Positions 7,818 through 15,537 of a DNA stretch of 18,512 bases are shown piece after piece. Within the stretch, counting starts at the first letter, position 1. The number at the start of each line of letters is the position of its first letter. The notes beneath the pieces were generated by a model, which saw nothing but the letters and a program-made list of their open reading frames with translations, was not told where the DNA came from and searched no databases. This DNA comes from an uncultured Peptococcaceae bacterium. Lineage in GTDB: Bacteria; Bacillota; Peptococcia; Peptococcales; Peptococcaceae. The DNA lies in contig USCP01000013.1 of NCBI GenBank assembly GCA_900553245.1, forward strand, positions 1 to 18,512. Reading direction: 5' to 3'. A program made the translations under genes and the position numbers.

Positions 7818-9053
7818 AGCCATCATGTTTGCGAATTGTTTTGCACTGACCCCTTTTGTGGTAATGTCTTTAAACAAGAGTGCATTTAATGGCTGTAAAT
7901 AATGCTGTTCTTTTGGCCCTACAGTCAAGGTAATCATGAAGAAAAGATCTTTCATTAAGTCGAAGGTAGTTCCTTCACCCATTGGCGCTTGCAGACCCTT
8001 ATGCAAGGTTTCTTGGTGCGCAGTAACAATATTTTCTTCCTTCATTTCTTCAATCATCTTCTGCAAGGCAGTGATGTGGTCTGGATTGTAAAGCAATGCT
8101 CTTACAAGAAGAACATACGCCATATTCAATGGGTATGGCACACTATCCACATTAGTAACAGTCAAACCATTTTCATCCATGGAAATCATTGGTTTCACAG
8201 TTCTCAAAATACGTTTTACATCTTCTTCGCTTACGCCATCAACGTAAACATCTTCCACTTTCTTATCACCTGCATACACCAGCTTGTCGCCATCTTTCAT
8301 GGTTACAGCAGGTGCATACATTAAGAAATCAGCGAAATCTCTGTATTTGAAGCTATTGCTTAAAGAGTCTTCAACATGATAGAGGCTTTCATCTGCCGTC
8401 AAAAGATTATTCACATTATACAAAGGTTTGGTATTTTCCTTACCTTCAATCCAAGCAGTATTATCAAAAAACGCAGCCAATGCCGGTTGAATAATCATAG
8501 CCGCTTGGTATCTCTTTTCGTAGTTATCTACATGTGCATACTTGAAACTTACGCTGGTTTTTGCGCTACTGGTTAAATAGTCGACCAATGCAGCGTTATC
8601 ACCAGCATATTCCATCATGCACTTATTTTCCACGGTAGGAACCACTTCAATATCACTGCTAGCACTAACCGGTTGGTGACCAGTTGCTAACAAAACCATG
8701 CCGCGACGGCGTAATTCATCAAACAAGGTTTCAATAAAACCGAGATATGCTTGATCAAGATCTTGCATTTGGAAAAACGGACCATAAGTCCATTGCACTT
8801 GACCGCCCAATCCTAAACGAATGGTTTCCTTATCTTTCTTGCACCCTACTAACACACCGTCTTCTTCAATCAATTTCCAGCCGGCGCGACCAAGGTATTC
8901 GAGCAAATCACGAATCCCTTGTTGATCACTGTAGTTTACGGCTTTGAAATCATTTTCATGAACGAGAACATGTTCAAAAGTTACAAACAAATCGAAATCA
9001 ATATGTTCAGTTTCGAAAGTTTTCATAAAATCGATTAATTGGTCTTTTAACAT
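7809..9053 (-). CDS. GCS2-family protein (divergent glutamate-cysteine ligase-like)
   Basis: A 414-aa soluble protein that resembles the plant/proteobacterial type of glutamate-cysteine ligase (GCS2 superfamily, carboxylate-amine ligases). The match rests on three regions in the right order: LGLGGQVQWTYGP (80-92), aligned to the family LEPGGQxELSGxP; GHQPVSASSDIEVVPT (125-140) with MMEYA (146-150), aligned to the substrate-binding segment ending in a Pro-Lys...Met...Tyr pattern; and 168-208, with Asp176, IIQPALAAFFDN and IEGKEN, aligned to the ALALSPxxxALFANSPF-EG region. The usual Glu residues in the first motif are Gly81 and Gln87 here, and Pro-Lys is Pro-Thr. It may therefore be inactive or use other substrates. 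It follows zapA after 22 bases with an AGGA site. No glutathione synthetase gene is nearby. Confidence 0.6.
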   Translation of the reverse strand: MLKDQLIDFMKTFETEHIDFDLFVTFEHVLVHENDFKAVNYSDQQGIRDLLEYLGRAGWKLIEEDGVLVGCKKDKETIRLGLGGQVQWTYGPFFQMQDLDQAYLGFIETLFDELRRRGMVLLATGHQPVSASSDIEVVPTVENKCMMEYAGDNAALVDYLTSSAKTSVSFKYAHVDNYEKRYQAAMIIQPALAAFFDNTAWIEGKENTKPLYNVNNLLTADESLYHVEDSLSNSFKYRDFADFLMYAPAVTMKDGDKLVYAGDKKVEDVYVDGVSEEDVKRILRTVKPMISMDENGLTVTNVDSVPYPLNMAYVLLVRALLYNPDHITALQKMIEEMKEENIVTAHQETLHKGLQAPMGEGTTFDLMKDLFFMITLTVGPKEQHYLQPLNALLFKDITTKGVSAKQFANMMANA

Positions 9054-9075
9054 TTGTACACCATCCTATGTCGTT

Positions 9076-9324
9076 TTATTCTGCATTTAACAAATCTAAT
9101 AACAATTTGTTTTCTTCTTCCAGATTGAGAAGTGCTTGAGTCATATTGAGTGCCGCAATCAGCAACTCTTCATGCTGCGATAAAAAAGTTTGGTTTGTTT
9201 TTGCAGCTTCGACTTCTTTTTGAAGTCTCTCAAAAACTGCCGCCACAACCATTTCATCTTCACTGGAACGCACTTTATAAGTTTGATTTTGCAGCACCAG
9301 TGTATAGGAGTCAAACTCTTCCAC
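9076..9324 (-). CDS. zapA: Cell division protein ZapA-like
   Basis: ZapA is a small protein that binds and bundles FtsZ at the division ring. The sequence has the family's N-terminal beta strand pattern (YTLVLQNQTYKVRSSED), then a long helix including a HEELLIAALNMTQALLNLE stretch matching the ZapA pattern of conserved Ala-Leu-Asn, ending in a leucine-rich coiled coil. With the GTG start chosen here the protein is 82 aa. Upstream ATGs exist at 9345 and 9330, but the promoter -10 box at 9356-9361 puts transcription start near 9349, and GAGAGGAG is correctly spaced only for the GTG at 9324 (it is one base from the ATG at 9330). Family assignment is probable; the start is uncertain by a few codons. 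Confidence 0.8.
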   Translation of the reverse strand: MEEFDSYTLVLQNQTYKVRSSEDEMVVAAVFERLQKEVEAAKTNQTFLSQHEELLIAALNMTQALLNLEEENKLLLDLLNAE

Positions 9325-9355
9325 GCGCATTCTCCTCTCAATCATACTATTTAAT

Positions 9356-9364
9356 ATTATATCA
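9356..9364 (-). promoter_or_regulatory. Extended -10 promoter for zapA operon
   Basis: The minus strand reads TGATATAAT, a perfect -10 with TGn extension; no good -35 box is seen. It would start transcription near 9349, leaving a short leader before zapA. It is the only plausible promoter seen for the zapA-GCS2-der-plsY-gpsA-ABC run of genes. Confidence 0.65.
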
Positions 9365-9434
9365 TAGGTCACTAATCAAGTCATTAATGAATTATGTATT
9401 ATAATAAAGGTTGATATTTTTTCCTACAATAGTA

Positions 9435-9443
9435 TGGTATAAT
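9435..9443 (+). promoter_or_regulatory. Extended -10 promoter for rqcH-rlmH operon
   Basis: TGGTATAAT is a perfect extended -10. A TTGATA at 9411-9416 is 21 bases upstream, too far to be a normal -35. The expected start of transcription is near 9450, which excludes the in-frame ATG at 9442 as start of rqcH. It is divergent from the zapA promoter about 75 bases away. Confidence 0.7.
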
Positions 9444-9471
9444 GGCAGCTAGACAAGAAGGGAGGATGCTT

Positions 9472-11250
9472 ATGTCATTAGACGGAATTGCAATGCGTGC
9501 CTTAGCGCACAGTCTTGAAGACGCCATTAACGGCGGTCGCATTGATAAAATTGCCCAGCCCAACGCCACCTCTATTACTATGAATATCCGTGCAAACGGA
9601 ACAAATCATAAACTCTATGCCACCATCAATCCCCAAAGCGCACGTGTGTCTTTGACTAACCAACAATTCAACAGCCCATTGACACCACCGCAGTTTTGTA
9701 TGGTTTTACGCAAACATATTCAAGGTGCAATCATCGAAGGCATCGAACAAGTTGATTGGGAGCGCATGATTGCCTTTTCGTTACGTGGCCGCAACGAAAT
9801 CGGTGAACAAACCACGTTTACATTGCTCTTTGAAATGATGGGCAAAAACAGCAATGTCATGCTCATCGATGATAAGAACACTATTCTCGACGCCATCAAA
9901 CGTGTTGGTGCCAATACCAATAATTATCGACAGTTCCAACCTGGGATTCCTTATCATATGCCCCCGGCTCAAAATAAGATTCCTCTTGAAAAATTAACTG
10001 AAGCCGCTCTGACGGAGTCCTTCATTAATGCCGGCTTACAAAAAACCGCTTCTAAAGCGTTACTTAGCACTATTGCCGGATTTGGTCCACAAACGGTCAC
10101 CGAGGTTTTAGTCCGCTCTAATATTGCGCCTGATACACGCGTCGAATATTTAGGTGAGATTGATTACACTCGCTTATTTCAACAATGCCAAGCCATTCTT
10201 GCGATGAGCGAAAAACGCACTTGGGCGCCTACTCTAGTGTATGAAGACCAAGATATTTTCGCCTTTGCGCCATTTGCCCTTAAACAATACGACACCTTCC
10301 ATCAGGAGCATTGCGACAATATGACGGTGCTTTTAGAAGCCTTTTACGAAACCAAAGAGCAACAAGAAATTTTCCAGCAAAAAAGGACCAGTTTAGAACG
10401 CATCGTTCGTCGTGAAAAAGAACGCTGCGAAAAAAAACTCCAGTTGCAAATCGAAAAAATTGACGAATTGGAATATGCCGATGATTATCGCATCCGTGGC
10501 GAGCTAATTACCGCAAATCTATATCGCATCAAGCAAGGTCCTACTGCTGAGGTTGAAAACTTCTATAAAGAGGGCGCCCCACTCGAAATCATTGAAATGA
10601 ACCCTAGCAAAACACCAAACGAAAATGCTCAAGCATTCTTTAAGAAATACAACAAGGCAAAAATCAGTGCTGAAAAAGCAAGTTTGCAAGCAGAAAAAAC
10701 CTCTGATGAACTCAATTATCTTTCTACCATCGAGGATAGTCTTGAACAAGCCCAAAATGACAACGATCTTTTGGATATTCGTTTAGAACTTGAAGAAAAC
10801 GGTTATGCCAAACGTCGCGCACAGCCACGAAACAAGAAAAATATTCATGCACCAAGTCCAACACACCTTTATATTGATGGATATCATATCTATATTGGCA
10901 AAAACAACCATCAAAATGACTATGTCACCCTCAAAATCGGTCGTAACGCCGATTTATGGTTACATACCAAAGATATTCACGGTTCTCACGTGATTATCAA
11001 ACCACAACGAGGCTATGAAGGCTTCGCACCGGAAATCATCGAAAAGGCTGCCATGCTTGCCGCATGGTTTTCTAAAGCACGTTTTTCCGCAAAGGTTCCT
11101 GTTGACTACACACTTAGAAAGAATGTCCATAAGCCTTCCGGTGCCAAACCAGGGATGGTGATTTATACCGATCAACAAACCTATTTTGCAACCCCGGATG
11201 CTCAAACCGTTAACGAATTACTCAGCCACACGGAGGTGCCAACCGAATAA
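9472..11250 (+). CDS. rqcH: RqcH, ribosome quality control NFACT protein
   Basis: RqcH (NFACT family; called fibronectin-binding protein FbpA/YloA in older annotation) binds obstructed 50S subunits carrying peptidyl-tRNA and recruits alanyl-tRNA to add C-terminal alanine tails that mark stalled products for degradation. The protein is 592 aa. It has the N-terminal NFACT-N domain (MSLDGIAMRALAHSL, PPQFCMVLRKHIQG 72-85), helix-hairpin-helix and coiled-coil middle (about 290-440), and the C-terminal NFACT-R domain with LWLHTKDIHGSHVII (495-509). The Asp-Arg pair essential in B. subtilis (97-98) is Glu97-Arg98 here. An in-frame ATG at 9442 overlaps the -10 box; the ATG at 9472 has GGGAGG six bases upstream and matches the family start. 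Confidence 0.96.
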   Translation: MSLDGIAMRALAHSLEDAINGGRIDKIAQPNATSITMNIRANGTNHKLYATINPQSARVSLTNQQFNSPLTPPQFCMVLRKHIQGAIIEGIEQVDWERMIAFSLRGRNEIGEQTTFTLLFEMMGKNSNVMLIDDKNTILDAIKRVGANTNNYRQFQPGIPYHMPPAQNKIPLEKLTEAALTESFINAGLQKTASKALLSTIAGFGPQTVTEVLVRSNIAPDTRVEYLGEIDYTRLFQQCQAILAMSEKRTWAPTLVYEDQDIFAFAPFALKQYDTFHQEHCDNMTVLLEAFYETKEQQEIFQQKRTSLERIVRREKERCEKKLQLQIEKIDELEYADDYRIRGELITANLYRIKQGPTAEVENFYKEGAPLEIIEMNPSKTPNENAQAFFKKYNKAKISAEKASLQAEKTSDELNYLSTIEDSLEQAQNDNDLLDIRLELEENGYAKRRAQPRNKKNIHAPSPTHLYIDGYHIYIGKNNHQNDYVTLKIGRNADLWLHTKDIHGSHVIIKPQRGYEGFAPEIIEKAAMLAAWFSKARFSAKVPVDYTLRKNVHKPSGAKPGMVIYTDQQTYFATPDAQTVNELLSHTEVPTE

Positions 11251-11729
11251 TGTATATCACCTTACTCTGTGTTGGAAAAATCAAGGAAAAATATTGGCAA
11301 CAAGCCATTGACGAATACGCAAAGCGCCTAGGAAAATATCATCAATTTAAAATCGTTGCTGTTGCTGACGAAAAGGACCCGGCGCAAGAAAGTGAAAAAG
11401 CCATCACCGCATTGAAGGATAAGGAGGGTGAGCGCATTCTCAAGAATATTCGCGATGATGATTTTGTGATCACATTGGAAATCACCGGAAAGCAGCTTGA
11501 TACGCTTGCGCTTGCCGATTATTTTCGTAAACTCGAGCAAGACAATCATACTCATCTTATTTTTGTCATTGGCGGCTCTTACGGCTTGGCTGATGCAGTT
11601 TGCAAACGAAGCAACTTTGCACTTTCCTTCTCTAAAATGACCTTTCCACACCAACTCATGCGTGTTATATTTGTTGAACAACTCTATCGTTGCGCTCGCA
11701 TAAACAGCGGACAAAAATATCACAAGTAA
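11250..11729 (+). CDS. rlmH: 23S rRNA (pseudouridine1915-N3)-methyltransferase
   Basis: SPOUT-class methyltransferase that uses S-adenosylmethionine to methylate pseudouridine 1915 in helix 69 of 23S rRNA, acting on assembled 70S ribosomes. The 159 aa length is exact for the family. The knotted C-terminal SAM site is visible as IGGSYGL (107-113), with SFSKMTFPHQLMR (127-139) and the C-terminal ending RINSGQKYHK. Its ATG overlaps the rqcH stop codon by one base (TAATG), so translation is coupled and both ribosome-related genes are co-expressed. Confidence 0.98.
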   Translation: MYITLLCVGKIKEKYWQQAIDEYAKRLGKYHQFKIVAVADEKDPAQESEKAITALKDKEGERILKNIRDDDFVITLEITGKQLDTLALADYFRKLEQDNHTHLIFVIGGSYGLADAVCKRSNFALSFSKMTFPHQLMRVIFVEQLYRCARINSGQKYHK

Positions 11730-11759
11730 CTGCATTGAATCATGAAGGAGTATCACACT

Positions 11760-12386
11760 ATGTTAAATATCGAAATTTGGTCCGATTACACTTGTCCTTA
11801 TTGCTATATTGGCAAGGTCCAACTTCTTCAAGTACTGAAAGAAATGAATATCACCGATGTCACTTTTACTCATCGCGTATTCTTACTCGACGCCGGCAAA
11901 GAAAGTCATCCTGAACGTACTTTTCTTGAAGGATTACACCTGCCATCGGAACAAGAATCTGTTATGTCTAAAAAGCTCGTACAAATTGAAGCCTTAGCTG
12001 AAAAGGTTGGTTTACGATACCAACTGGCGCATATTCCCGATATTTCTACAGAGGATGCTCACCGTTTAACCCTTTGGGCGCAAGAAAAAGGCATGCATAT
12101 GGCATTAAATTCCCGTATCTTCAAAGCCTATTTTGAAGAATGCCAAGACATCTCCAGTCATGCCGTTTTAGCACAATTAGCATCCGAAGTCGGTCTACCT
12201 GAAAATGAAGCACGCGAAGTACTCGCAAATACCGATTTATACATGGACAAGGTCTTTGAAGATTTTGAAGAAGCCGGAGAACTTGAAATTGACCTCGTTC
12301 CTCATTTTATTTTTAATGACCGTATTGATATCAGCGGTATTATGACATCTAATGCCATTCGCAAGCATATCGAAAAAGTATTATAA
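11760..12386 (+). CDS. DsbA-family (FrnE-like) thiol-disulfide oxidoreductase, cytoplasmic
   Basis: A 208-aa thioredoxin-fold protein with the redox motif CPYC (Cys12-Cys15) right after the first beta strand (MLNIEIWSDYT), a helical insertion in the middle, and a Val-Pro (DLVPHFIFN) near the C-terminus that fits the cis-proline loop. There is no signal peptide, so it should act in the cytoplasm, as with FrnE-type DsbA proteins. Substrate unknown. An in-frame ATG at 11742 precedes it, but that ATG is part of the ribosome binding site region; AAGGAG is nine bases ahead of the ATG at 11760. It lies 30 bases after rlmH and is followed by a strong terminator. Confidence 0.9.
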   Translation: MLNIEIWSDYTCPYCYIGKVQLLQVLKEMNITDVTFTHRVFLLDAGKESHPERTFLEGLHLPSEQESVMSKKLVQIEALAEKVGLRYQLAHIPDISTEDAHRLTLWAQEKGMHMALNSRIFKAYFEECQDISSHAVLAQLASEVGLPENEAREVLANTDLYMDKVFEDFEEAGELEIDLVPHFIFNDRIDISGIMTSNAIRKHIEKVL

Positions 12387-12387
12387 T

Positions 12388-12420
12388 AAAAAAGCGGAAG
12401 CAAGTGCTTCCGCTTTTTTA
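12388..12420 (+). terminator. Bidirectional intrinsic terminator after the FrnE-like gene
   Basis: Stem GCGGAAGC (12394-12401) and GCTTCCGC (12406-12413) with a 4-nt loop, followed by six T on the plus strand and preceded by six A, so it can also act on the minus strand. It ends the rqcH-rlmH-frnE-like unit. Confidence 0.93.
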
Positions 12421-12462
12421 TTATATGCGCTCTTCAAAAAGCTATAATCATTCATCTGCATA

Positions 12463-12517
12463 ACAAAAAACACTCGATGAAAATGCACACTTTCGGTACA
12501 TTGTTCAACGAGTGTTT
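12463..12517 (-). terminator. Long-stem terminator after recN
   Basis: On the minus strand AAACACTCG (12509-12517) pairs with CGAGTGTTT (12468-12476), followed by a T run. The 32 bases between can extend the stem with TGAA/TTCA and ATGTAC/GTGCAT around a CGAAAGT loop. It starts eight bases after the recN stop codon and most likely ends the dxs-recN operon. Confidence 0.8.
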
Positions 12518-12524
12518 AATTTAA

Positions 12525-14198
12525 CTATTCTCTGTGCTTCTTTTTCGCACGTTGACGACTTGCATGTTCCAATTGCCATTCATCTTGACTTCCACTCATG
12601 CGAGCCACTTCACTAATAATTTCCGCTTCCGTTAAAAGTTCTTTTACATGCGTTTCAGTCATATCATTTTCAACATATTTTTTAATGAAAAAATTCTTAT
12701 CCGCTCTCGCCGCAATACTCGGCGCATGCGTCACGCAAATGACCTGTTCATGTTGTCCCAGTTCTTCTAACTTATCAGCAACCGTCGTGAGCACCATCCC
12801 ACCGATGCCAGTGTCAATTTCATCGAAGATTAAAGTTTCGATGCCACCTTTACCGCTCAAAATGGTTTTAATAGCAAGCATAATACGGCTCATTTCGCCG
12901 CCAGATGCAATATCGTAAAGTGGGCGAATCGGCATGCCACGATTTGGCGATATCATAAAAGTTGCAATATCGGTACCCGTCGCATCTCCTGAAAATCGAT
13001 CCAAATCAACTCTAAATTGTACTTCCTTCATATCCATATCAGCAAGCTCTGCAACTAAACGCTCGCTAAAGATTTTCCCCAAGGATTCTCTACTTTCATG
13101 AAGTTGATCCGCTAAACCCACATATATACGACGATCTTCTTGATATTTTTTCTTTAAGCGCGCCATTTCAGCATCTGCATTGTCGAATCCGTTGATTTTA
13201 TCTTGCCACTGCGCTAATGTATCTACCAACAAGTCACTGTCCATTTGATATTTTTTTCTTAATTTAGAAAGCAAACTCAAACGTTGGTTCATTTTTTCGA
13301 GATTTTGCGGATCAAAGTCGACTTGCTCACGGTATCTTTCTAATTCGCGCGCAGTATCGTCCACGACAATAAGTGCACTTTCAAGTTCTTTAGTATATGC
13401 CTTCATTTGCTCATCATACTGAGCCACTGTTTTTAAACGCTGCAAAGCATCCGTCAGCATTTCATGAACACTTTCCTGGGCATCATATAAAATACCAGCC
13501 ACCGCATATGCTGCATCATATAAATCCTGCGAGTGTGCCGCCTGCTTATAGCGTTGTTCCAACTCTTCTTCTTCACCTTTTTGCAAGCCTAGCGGCTCCA
13601 ATTCCTCCACAGCTTCGCGAAGAGCAGCCATTTCTTTTTCAAGTTTAGCAGATTCTCGCATTGCCTTCTTCAACGCTTTTCCACTTCGTTGCGCTTGTTC
13701 ATAGGCATTCGATACCTGCAAAAGTAAAGCTTGATGAGTGGCGTCCCCCAACTCATCAAGCAAAGAAAGGCGCGTTATTTGATTTCCCAACTCATCATAA
13801 TCATGTTGACCATAAATACTAATAAGCTGAGAACAAATAGTTTTAAATTGGGTCAGAGTAACTATCTGGCGATTTACTCTGCACACATTTTTCCCATTAC
13901 TCCGCACTTGTCGCGTCAATACAATAGTTTGGTCGGCAGTTTCTAAACCCAATACGTCCATGGTTTGAAAAACAGGATGTCCCTCGCTCATAACAAACAC
14001 CGCTTCTACAAGGGCATAATCCTCCTGATAACGAATATCAGCCACGTTTGCGCGTTCCCCAAGCACTAATTTAACAGCATCAATAATAATTGATTTCCCT
14101 GCACCTGTTTCACCAGACAGTACATTAAACCGTGAATCGAAAGCTAAATCAACGTGCTTTAAGAGCGCGAAATTATCAACTGTTAATCGTGCCAGCAT
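12525..14198 (-). CDS. recN: DNA repair protein RecN
   Basis: SMC-like ATPase acting early at DNA double-strand breaks. The protein is 557 aa, usual for RecN. It opens MLARLTVDNFALLKHVDL, has Walker A GETGAGKS (29-36), long coiled-coil arms in the middle (about 155-380), the ABC signature SGGEMSR and Walker B TLIFDEIDTGIGG near the C-terminus, and the His-switch segment VTHAPSIAARAD. The ATG at 14198 has TAAGGAG, in which the argR stop TAA is embedded. It is the last gene of the operon and is followed by its own terminator. Confidence 0.97.
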   Translation of the reverse strand: MLARLTVDNFALLKHVDLAFDSRFNVLSGETGAGKSIIIDAVKLVLGERANVADIRYQEDYALVEAVFVMSEGHPVFQTMDVLGLETADQTIVLTRQVRSNGKNVCRVNRQIVTLTQFKTICSQLISIYGQHDYDELGNQITRLSLLDELGDATHQALLLQVSNAYEQAQRSGKALKKAMRESAKLEKEMAALREAVEELEPLGLQKGEEEELEQRYKQAAHSQDLYDAAYAVAGILYDAQESVHEMLTDALQRLKTVAQYDEQMKAYTKELESALIVVDDTARELERYREQVDFDPQNLEKMNQRLSLLSKLRKKYQMDSDLLVDTLAQWQDKINGFDNADAEMARLKKKYQEDRRIYVGLADQLHESRESLGKIFSERLVAELADMDMKEVQFRVDLDRFSGDATGTDIATFMISPNRGMPIRPLYDIASGGEMSRIMLAIKTILSGKGGIETLIFDEIDTGIGGMVLTTVADKLEELGQHEQVICVTHAPSIAARADKNFFIKKYVENDMTETHVKELLTEAEIISEVARMSGSQDEWQLEHASRQRAKKKHRE

Positions 14199-14209
14199 GC
14201 CAAATCTCC

Positions 14210-14659
14210 TTATCGCATTGTATAATCTTCGATTTTCTCTACCACTTCATGTACAGCGCTCGCCGGTTTAATTACCAACATAACGGTATCATCGCCCGCC
14301 AAAGAACCAATTACCTGTGGCCAACTGGCTCGGTCAATTGCTGAAGCAACAGTATTGGCATTTCCAGGCGCAGTATTGAGAATCAATAAATTTTCACTGT
14401 AATCATAGCTAATAATAAATTCTCGAAGCACCATACGCAGTTTTGCATCAGTCACAGGCGTATCCTGAGCAATCACATACTTATAGCGATCGCCACCAAT
14501 ATTGACTTTTACCAAGAGTAATTCCTTGATATCTCTGGAAATTGTAGCTTGGGTCGTTTCAAACCCCTCTTGTTGCAATCTTTCTGCCAATTCCTTCTGA
14601 GTACCAATGGTCTCGTTCGAAACAATCTCTAGAATACGTCTCTGTCTCCTATTTTTCAT
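14210..14659 (-). CDS. argR: Arginine repressor ArgR/AhrC
   Basis: Hexameric arginine-responsive transcription regulator. At 149 aa it is of exact family length. The N-terminal winged helix-turn-helix includes QKELAERLQQEGF and the recognition element TTQATISRDIKEL with SRD at 41-43; the C-terminal oligomerization and arginine-binding domain includes the conserved GSLAGDDT (118-125), with the Asp pair that contacts arginine. Its first 11 bases overlap the end of nadK, with AAGGAGGG as ribosome binding site. The position nadK-argR-recN is common in Firmicutes. No ARG box was recognised in this window. Confidence 0.96.
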   Translation of the reverse strand: MKNRRQRRILEIVSNETIGTQKELAERLQQEGFETTQATISRDIKELLLVKVNIGGDRYKYVIAQDTPVTDAKLRMVLREFIISYDYSENLLILNTAPGNANTVASAIDRASWPQVIGSLAGDDTVMLVIKPASAVHEVVEKIEDYTMR

Positions 14660-15521
14660 AGGAACCCTCCTTATGATGCATACGTCGATAATTTCTATTC
14701 AACAATTTATTGCGTACGGTTTCAAAGATAATCTTAGTAGGTGTTTCGGCTTTATATACACGAACTGTATCACCCTGACAGATATTACTAATCATACGCC
14801 CATCCGCAAACAAATAACCATCTTGATAACTATGTGTTAAATGAATATCAATAATACCATCAGTCGGAACAATCGTAGGATTTGTTCCCAATACGTGAGG
14901 ACAAATCGGATTAACAATAAAGCAGTCTGTCCCCGGATAAATCAATGGACCGCCTGCAGACATTGCATAGCCTGTTGAACCAGTCGGTGTTGCAACAATG
15001 AGCCCATCCCCTTGATAGGAATCGATTAGTTGCGTACGCAAATAAACATCCATTTCTAAAGTGTTTTCAAGCGGATTTCTATTAACTGTTACATCGTTCA
15101 ACCCAACTGTACTCTGAATAAATGACCCATCACGATAAAGTTCGGCACAAATTGTCATACGTTCCTCTATCACATAATCACCGGAGATTAACCTTGGAAG
15201 TTTTCCTTTAAACTCTTCTAATTCCAATTCTGTTAAAAAACCTAGATTTCCTCGGTTAATACCAATCAACGGGATTTCTGCATCACGCACAAGATTTGCC
15301 GCGCGCAAGAATGTGCCGTCTCCGCCAATAACCACCATCATCGTTACGGTATCTAAAAATTCATCCTCCGGCAAATAGCGTACTCCTGCACACGCTGCCA
15401 AAAGTTTGTCGCACACGTAAGCCTCTACATGATGACTTGCTAGCAGTTCGCCGACATATTGAGCATTTTCAACGATATCCCCACGATTTACATTAAAGTA
15501 CATACCGACTGATTGATGCAT
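14649..15521 (-). CDS. nadK: NAD kinase
   Basis: Phosphorylates NAD to NADP, in the cytoplasm. The 290 aa length is normal. Motifs: GGDGT (66-70), GNLGFLTE (91-98), Asn140-Asp141 within GLNDVTVNR, and the long conserved glycine-rich segment GDGLIVATPTGSTGYAMSAG (169-188). The ATG at 15521 has TAGGAG eight bases upstream; an in-frame Met at residue 7 is a less likely start. Its end overlaps argR by 11 bases. In the operon it follows the membrane-anchored nuclease-like gene after 16 bases. Confidence 0.97.
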   Translation of the reverse strand: MHQSVGMYFNVNRGDIVENAQYVGELLASHHVEAYVCDKLLAACAGVRYLPEDEFLDTVTMMVVIGGDGTFLRAANLVRDAEIPLIGINRGNLGFLTELELEEFKGKLPRLISGDYVIEERMTICAELYRDGSFIQSTVGLNDVTVNRNPLENTLEMDVYLRTQLIDSYQGDGLIVATPTGSTGYAMSAGGPLIYPGTDCFIVNPICPHVLGTNPTIVPTDGIIDIHLTHSYQDGYLFADGRMISNICQGDTVRVYKAETPTKIIFETVRNKLLNRNYRRMHHKEGSYEK

Positions 15522-15537
15522 AAATCTTACTCCTACC

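Noticed and set aside
9325..9372. Longer ZapA N-terminus from 9372, 9345 or 9330
   Set aside because: 9372 lies upstream of the -10 box, 9345 has no ribosome binding site and falls about at the transcription start, and 9330 is one base from the AGGAG. The GTG at 9324 fits best, though not proven.
9398..9405. TATAAT on both strands in the zapA-rqcH gap as further promoters
   Set aside because: It is an AT-rich palindrome-like run with no TGn extension on the plus strand and no -35 box at the right distance on either strand.
9442..9471. Longer N-terminus for RqcH starting at the ATG at 9442
   Set aside because: That ATG overlaps the last two bases of the -10 box, so it would not be in the mRNA. 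The ATG at 9472 has a strong ribosome binding site and matches the family N-terminus.
12421..12462. Possible small gene or RNA between the two convergent terminators
   Set aside because: About 40 bases with no ribosome binding site, promoter or open frame of note.
12598..13946. Plus-strand open frames inside recN
   Set aside because: They are antisense shadows of recN, whose protein shows all family motifs along its full length.
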